Of a stretch of DNA of 64,000 bases, positions 58,599 through 64,000 are shown piece by piece. The stretch spans positions 248,001-312,000 of the forward strand of contig NW_025935151.1 in the NCBI RefSeq assembly GCF_000764305.2. The letters run 5' to 3'. Source of the DNA: Hyalella azteca. Taxonomy: Eukaryota; Arthropoda; Malacostraca; Amphipoda; Hyalellidae. How positions within the stretch are numbered: position 1 is the stretch's first letter; every line of letters starts with the position of its first letter. A model generated the notes under the pieces. That model was not told the DNA's origin. It saw only the letters and a list, made by a program, of their open reading frames with translations, and made no database searches. The position numbers and the translations under genes are program-made.

Positions 58599-61500
58599 CA
58601 TGTATTTTAATAACTGCGGCTTAATTTTATATTATGAACATGAATTTAAATGAAATTTATAACCGTGTTGATCGTCATTTCCCCTCGATTGTTGATCGTA
58701 TTGAAGGCCTTCAGCTAAAATGTGGAGGTTCTCGCATGGAGTAATACTTGCTTGGTTAGAACCATGAAAAGCATTTCGAAAAATTGATATAAGAGAAGAA
58801 CAAGCCTTTCATGGCAAACGATTCATATTCCACTGAACAAAAGCTGGTATGTATATTTAATGGAGAAGAAACGGGGCTAGCAATAGCATATAAGGATTAC
58901 CGAAAACGACTGCGTACAATTATTTTTAGAAAAGTGCGTGTACTACTGATACTGGTGCCATAGATAGACTACATTGGGGAAATGGATAATCAAGCACGCA
59001 GGACTGGAATGAAAATAAACAAGAATGAAGAGGAATTCGTAGTTGGAGCATCGTTGAAAAAGAAATTCATGGATTTCGGGACAGGCAGGAGTCGCAGGAC
59101 GCGTCAGACTTTCATATCTTGAACTAAACCACTTCGATGATGTCTTGTGCATATCGTGATTTTCCTAGGCATGGCGTTTAGATCCAGTGAATTATTGAGA
59201 GTATTTGATCTACGGGATTTCCGATTCCTGGTTAAATACTATTTAAGCCACTTAAATACCCAACTGACATGTATATACATATACATTCTATCTTCGCTCC
59301 TTATTGACGAAATATCGACTACGGGTCATGATGAATTTTGATGGAAGTCGGTGAAAGCAAAATGATACACGCGCTGCCCTTGCTCCTGAATAAGGTTAGC
59401 TGAAGGAGTTTTGAACTGGCTTGATTCATCAGTCGTTCGTCATCTTGAGGACTTGACTACATTTTTGCTACGTTGGCTAATACGGATTGCTCTGTATGAT
59501 GGCTGATTCCATCATACTTTGAAATATTAGTTTGGCGTTCCTACTATGCGCCTACACCTAATGCTGGTTGATTTGAAATTGTAAGAATTTTTAGCCATAT
59601 TTTCATGTGAGTGTTCCGGGTAAGCCAGACAGATAAAACGAATTTTGTCGACTAAGAAATGTATCAAGTTGGCGCTCAGTTTGTACCTTTCTTTTCTATG
59701 TTCTCTCATTGGTGATCAACACGATACGATCTGTAACACACACATAACGACTGGATCACCTAGCCAACATTGCGTAACTCACTTCAAACAAACTTGCTTT
59801 AAAAAAACTCAAGTTTCAAACAAGTTCATTTCTGAACTTTGAAGATTCGTGAAGTAATTTAAAGAATTATTAGGTAATACCCTTTCAATTCCGGTAGGCG
59901 TGGGTATGAGAGCCCAGACTCGGGGTATGGGTCGTGATTCATAACAAGGCCGATAACGAATGTATTGTTCTCTGCTACAAATGCTGTGACTCTAGTGTGC
60001 CTTGTATGAATTAGGCGTGAATAGGGAGTCCCATATAGTGCGGGTAACCTCATCGCTGGTATTTCGTCATTGTAATGCAAAAAAGGGACTTGATTTATAA
60101 CGATATTAACCTAAAATTGAACCTCATTCCCTCATGGAAACGCTTGTTGACAGGAAAATAGGAATATATTGAACATTATTCTCGATCCGGTCAGTCGAAA
60201 TCAAAAGTTGGAGTAGGTTCAGTAATGTGAATTGAACTAAAAACTATTCGGTGATAAATTTAATTCGTACAATTTATTTATTTTGGTGGCATGCCAAGTT
60301 GCAGCCACTGACATATATCTATATTGTTTATAAATATGGAATTCATCATTATTGAATAATTTTATAGTATGCGATAATATTTTAACTTTACTCCCAGCTG
60401 ACACCTGACATTTGAGCAAACATTTCATCTCGTGATTTTTTTTTTTCGTGCAAGAATGACACAATAAGCACCATGCATTTATATAATTCCTACCACTAGC
60501 TGACAAGGAAGCTTCGTTTCACAAACTAAGTAATTCATGGCCTTAAACCATGGACACAATAATAGAACCAACATTTGAGGGCAACTAGGAGCAGCATTAA
60601 ATTGCGATCTCATTCGAGCAACATATTTCTAGCGTTAAAAATTGAATATACAGATAAACATATAAAAAATTATGCAAAAATAACTCAGAATGCGAGCCAT
60701 AATTATGAGTATATGTGAGTCAGCGATTCGATACAAAATATTTAAAGTTACACCGCTCTATATTTACCCAGCCTCTAAAATGTTCGGAGCTGTAACAGTC
60801 GCAATTAAATGTGTAGTTCCGTATCCCCAGTAGCATTGTTAGCGTCAAGGCGTGACGCTGACTGCTGATATGAACTAAATTAAATCGATTCACAAACTCC
60901 GTCCACTTGTCAGTCTTGTCACAATCGTGCCAAGGAATGAAGAATGAGTGATAAAAAAATGCGAGAACAACTTAATTTAGGAGTGACGGACAGGCGATGT
61001 AATCCGAAGCTGGCTTCGAGGGGAGACCTCAATAAACGATTGCGATTGGCTAGCTCTGATAAAATAAATAGAGGGGAACTGTGACGGGAATAGCAATGGA
61101 AAGACGCTATGTGCGTCGCCTCCGACTTCAGAAATGGAGTGGCCTTTAAGTCCAAAATTCCGGATTTAGATGCTATCGTTGATTTGGAAAGTTTGGCACC
61201 TCAAGCAAGAAAATTGCGAAAAATGTGCGCTCGGAAGTTTTTTTTATTCATAAGTAATTTTTTTTATCTTAGAAGCTCATTCAGGGACTGTGCAGAAGCC
61301 AGTTGAAAAAAAAATGATTACATTTCAGGTAAAATATGATTTTTTTACATCAAAAGAGGAAATAGAAGAAACAATGCGACTGAAATAAATGCTGGGTTTA
61401 TTTTGTATTACTTTTCCTTTTCCACAATTTTCCATCGTGGCAGTGAGAATCAAAGATTCTCATTGTTCAATTCAGTCTAAATTCTCATATGGCCAATTTG

Positions 61501-62911
61501 TTCCCGTCTTCTTTAATTTTTCATCTTATGAAAAAGCCGAATAGCCTACTTGCCTCCCCTCCCTTGGTCTTCCAACATCAGATTCTCTACTGACCTGCTG
61601 GCCCGGAGCACACCTTACGCTAGGCTACCTATACTACCGCTCTACTCCACCTGGTCTACGGTATGGCGGAGCACATCAGGTGGATGCGGTCCCGGAGTCG
61701 ACTATATGGAGGCTCTGATTGCACTTCGAAACCACCAGCTGCTCGTAGTACAGGAATTAGTTGGACACCGCCTGGCCTTCGGTCAATTCAATTCGCAAAC
61801 TCCAAAGAATTAAAGTCCTTTACCTTGAATCTACACATATTGGCCTAACCATACTAAGGGAATTGAAATTTGTTGCTCGTATAAAATTAATCTATCTTTT
61901 ATGTTCGTCTAATCATATCTCTCGCTACTCAGTTTTTCTAACGATCGTTACAGGCAACGTTAGTTGATTTTTCGCAGTGTTAAAATTTTCGTTTTTTATT
62001 AGCTTGAAGCTTTGCGACCCCCTAATAAGGTTTACTGAAATCGTTCAAGGGAATGTTCTTTTTCATCAAATATGACTCTTCATCAAATGATCGTCCAAAC
62101 ATCAATTCAGACAAAGTAAGTTCCGACCTGAACCAAAATACTGCATCTAAACTGCCGCTAAAAGAAATATTTAATTAACAAAAGCTTCGTTCAGTTCTCA
62201 TTATAGCCGGGATTTTCCCTTTCCCTTATTGTTGATGCGTTATGCATCCGTCATTGTTCCCTCGCTAGCAACCTAATGAAGGGTCGAACTTTCGTAATGA
62301 TATAAGGAGCGATTAATTCCCTCCGTGAACACAAAAGCAAATTTTGAATCATAACACAGTTTCAAAAGTTCACACTTTGCTTATTTATTTATGCTTTGTT
62401 ATTTGGATAATGATGTACGCGTATTTTATTCTGTAGAATATTAGTCAATTTTCAAAAATGCGCTTCTGAATGTTTACCATTGTTTTTGCATGGGAGCCCT
62501 ACTGAAAATAATGTAATGATAAATCATAAAAGAGTGGAACGACACAAGAGCGTTTCAAATATCGAGATCATCTATTTAATTAAAGAAGGAAAATATTGAA
62601 TACGTACAACAGATAATGACAATATAAGTTGATGAAATTTGAAACATTTCTAGATCACGTGAACGTAGAAGAATAAATTTAATCAATAACCGTTACCACT
62701 ATATCGCTCTAAATTGCCCTCTGAACATTTGCAACTCATTCATCAAAGATATTCTTTCGAGTTATTCAGTGCATGCAGCTGAATTTCCAGCCCTATCATA
62801 TCGTACGTGTTACGCTTTCAAAGTTTCTTTACCATGATTTTCTCAATAAAACTTCTGTTCTCTATAGAATTTCGCTCATTTAAAATGTGATTTTTCCATT
62901 GAACTTTCCGT
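58599..62911. other. Downstream and intergenic DNA
   Basis: AATAAA at 59014 may end the 415-codon gene's transcript. Frames of 60-90 codons are scattered on both strands. A GC-richer patch at 61545-61760 has two overlapping + frames (MAEHIRWMRSRSRLYGGSDC). None is supported. Confidence 0.4.
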
Positions 62912-63064
62912 TATGTACACTCATTACTCAAATTATCACTCGAAACTTTTGACTTACGAAGTGGGATTCGTCAAAATACATCCTAAGGGCAGACCACGTA
63001 AGTGAAAAAAAAAAGAAAAAATTGTTTTAATCCCAGGAACGTTATGTGATTATATCAAATTTAG

Positions 63065-63229
63065 GACGTCCCGGTCCATGCCCACGCTGATGCGCCACCT
63101 TCGTCGTTCGCCGACCTCAAGCTATCGATGTATAAGTCGCCCACTCCACTGAGGCTCGGATACGAGTTAACGCCATCATGGGTGTGGTACGTGGTTCAAG
63201 ATCGAGGCTTAAAAACAAGCAAGAATTAA
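63065..63229 (+). CDS. Candidate exon with coding-like composition
   Basis: After ATATCAAATTTAG at 63064 a phase-0 frame runs 54 codons to TAA. It starts DVPVHAHADAPPSSFADLKL and continues with SMYKSPTPLRLGYELTPSWV. Third codon positions are mostly G or C, in contrast with the AT-rich flanks, and that is the main reason for calling it. An alternative acceptor (TTTTAATCCCAG at about 63036) would put another frame through the same DNA. That frame would be phase-compatible with a possible first exon at 62912-62999 (ATG, MYTHYSNYHSKLLTYEVGFV, ending CCAC/GTAAGT). The two models exclude each other. No domain is recognised. Confidence 0.35.
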   Translation, partial: DVPVHAHADAPPSSFADLKLSMYKSPTPLRLGYELTPSWVWYVVQDRGLKTSKN

Positions 63230-64000
63230 TTTTTTAAGTGACTTCCCTAGCCTAGCTGTTACCTCCACCTAAAAGCTTTTTAATTGCAAGAAACGTGCTG
63301 GTACACTAAACTGTTACTTATAACCTCTCCGTTGATTATCCCGAAGTTCACATTAATCTTTTCTGTGTAAAATCGCAAATAAGAAAAAAAATTGAAGTTA
63401 CAAATACCAATAAACTGATTTCACTCAAATTCGGCCAGTGCAATTCATCTCGGGTCGCACAGCTGATTGGATTAAAAAATAATTACCGAGTCATTGGAAG
63501 GGCAAAGCAAGGCGTGGTCTTCGGGTCTGAAGATTTGCCCTCAGACCATCAGTTTTGGCGTGCTGCAGCACCACCAATTAGTGAAGGAAGTACCGATTTT
63601 TCAGTAATGACTGCCATTGTACTTTCATCAACGCGCGACTGAAAAACGCAGGCTTTTTCATCTCAAAGTAAGACTGCAAAATACAGGGGGATATTTCCCT
63701 GGCTGAACAAGGGTTGGAATGACATGTGATACGGCAGACATGATCTGAATATTGAGGGCGCGTAATTGGATGATTTCATTCATTATTAACCATTCTCAGA
63801 TCGAGGGCTGCAAAATGTGTCGACTCGGGATAAAGACCTCAATTAGCAGTGATGATATCTGAATGCTGTTCAATATGTTCATTTAAAATAGTTCAAATGT
63901 ATAAATTTAATTAGAACGATGTATAAATTTAATTTGAATCGTTCAGCGTACGTCATACGCGTGAAACCATGGTTTTATTATTACTAGTCATACTATGCTT
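63230..64000. other. End of window, AT-rich
   Basis: Nothing was seen beyond short chance frames. Confidence 0.45.

Noticed and set aside
1..64000. CRISPR array, operon, restriction or toxin-antitoxin system
   Set aside because: None is present. The base composition, splice signals and miniature transposons are eukaryotic.

Overview
This looks like nuclear DNA from an invertebrate, most likely an arthropod. It is AT-rich and gene-poor. It has no operons or closely packed bacterial-style ORFs. It carries miniature transposons, minisatellites and short candidate exons with GT-AG borders. One repeat family contains a (GTCY)n tract, as several insect and mollusc Helitron-type miniature elements do. 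I cannot name the species.

One coding region is clear: an uninterrupted 415-codon frame at 57351-58598 (+), preceded by a good 3' splice site. I do not recognise its family. A second frame, 23510-24232 (+), encodes a Pro/Ser/Asp/Gln/Gly-rich tandem-repeat protein or exon whose unit lengths all keep phase.

Reading splice sites by eye suggests further split genes. Three on the minus strand have phase-compatible exons, a stop and a poly(A) signal: 28467-29705 (three exons), 3438-3786 (two exons) and 5124-5712 (two exons). Isolated candidate terminal or internal exons lie at 9753, 12777, 16624, 25578, 32202 and 63065. They are less certain, because frames of 30-60 codons are common by chance in this DNA. 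Most other ORFs over 60 codons are probably fortuitous; the few longest are listed with low confidence.

Mobile and repetitive DNA. Two 1,087-bp elements (26035-27121 and 30515-31601) lie in opposite orientation. Each is bounded by TTAA, and each has its own matched terminal inverted repeats and a large internal hairpin. Three copies of a ~170-bp element with a GTCT/GTCC core lie at 4051, 21916 and 43062. Minisatellites occur at 23618 (33/30 bp, in frame), 46703 (16 bp), 48636 (18 bp) and 51881 (24 bp, with a 48-bp higher-order period). A 37-bp palindrome at 39141 is flanked by a 7-bp direct repeat. The remainder is AT-rich intergenic or intronic sequence. I saw no tRNA, rRNA or snRNA gene, no CRISPR array and no prokaryotic mobile element, though the RNA-gene check was by eye only.
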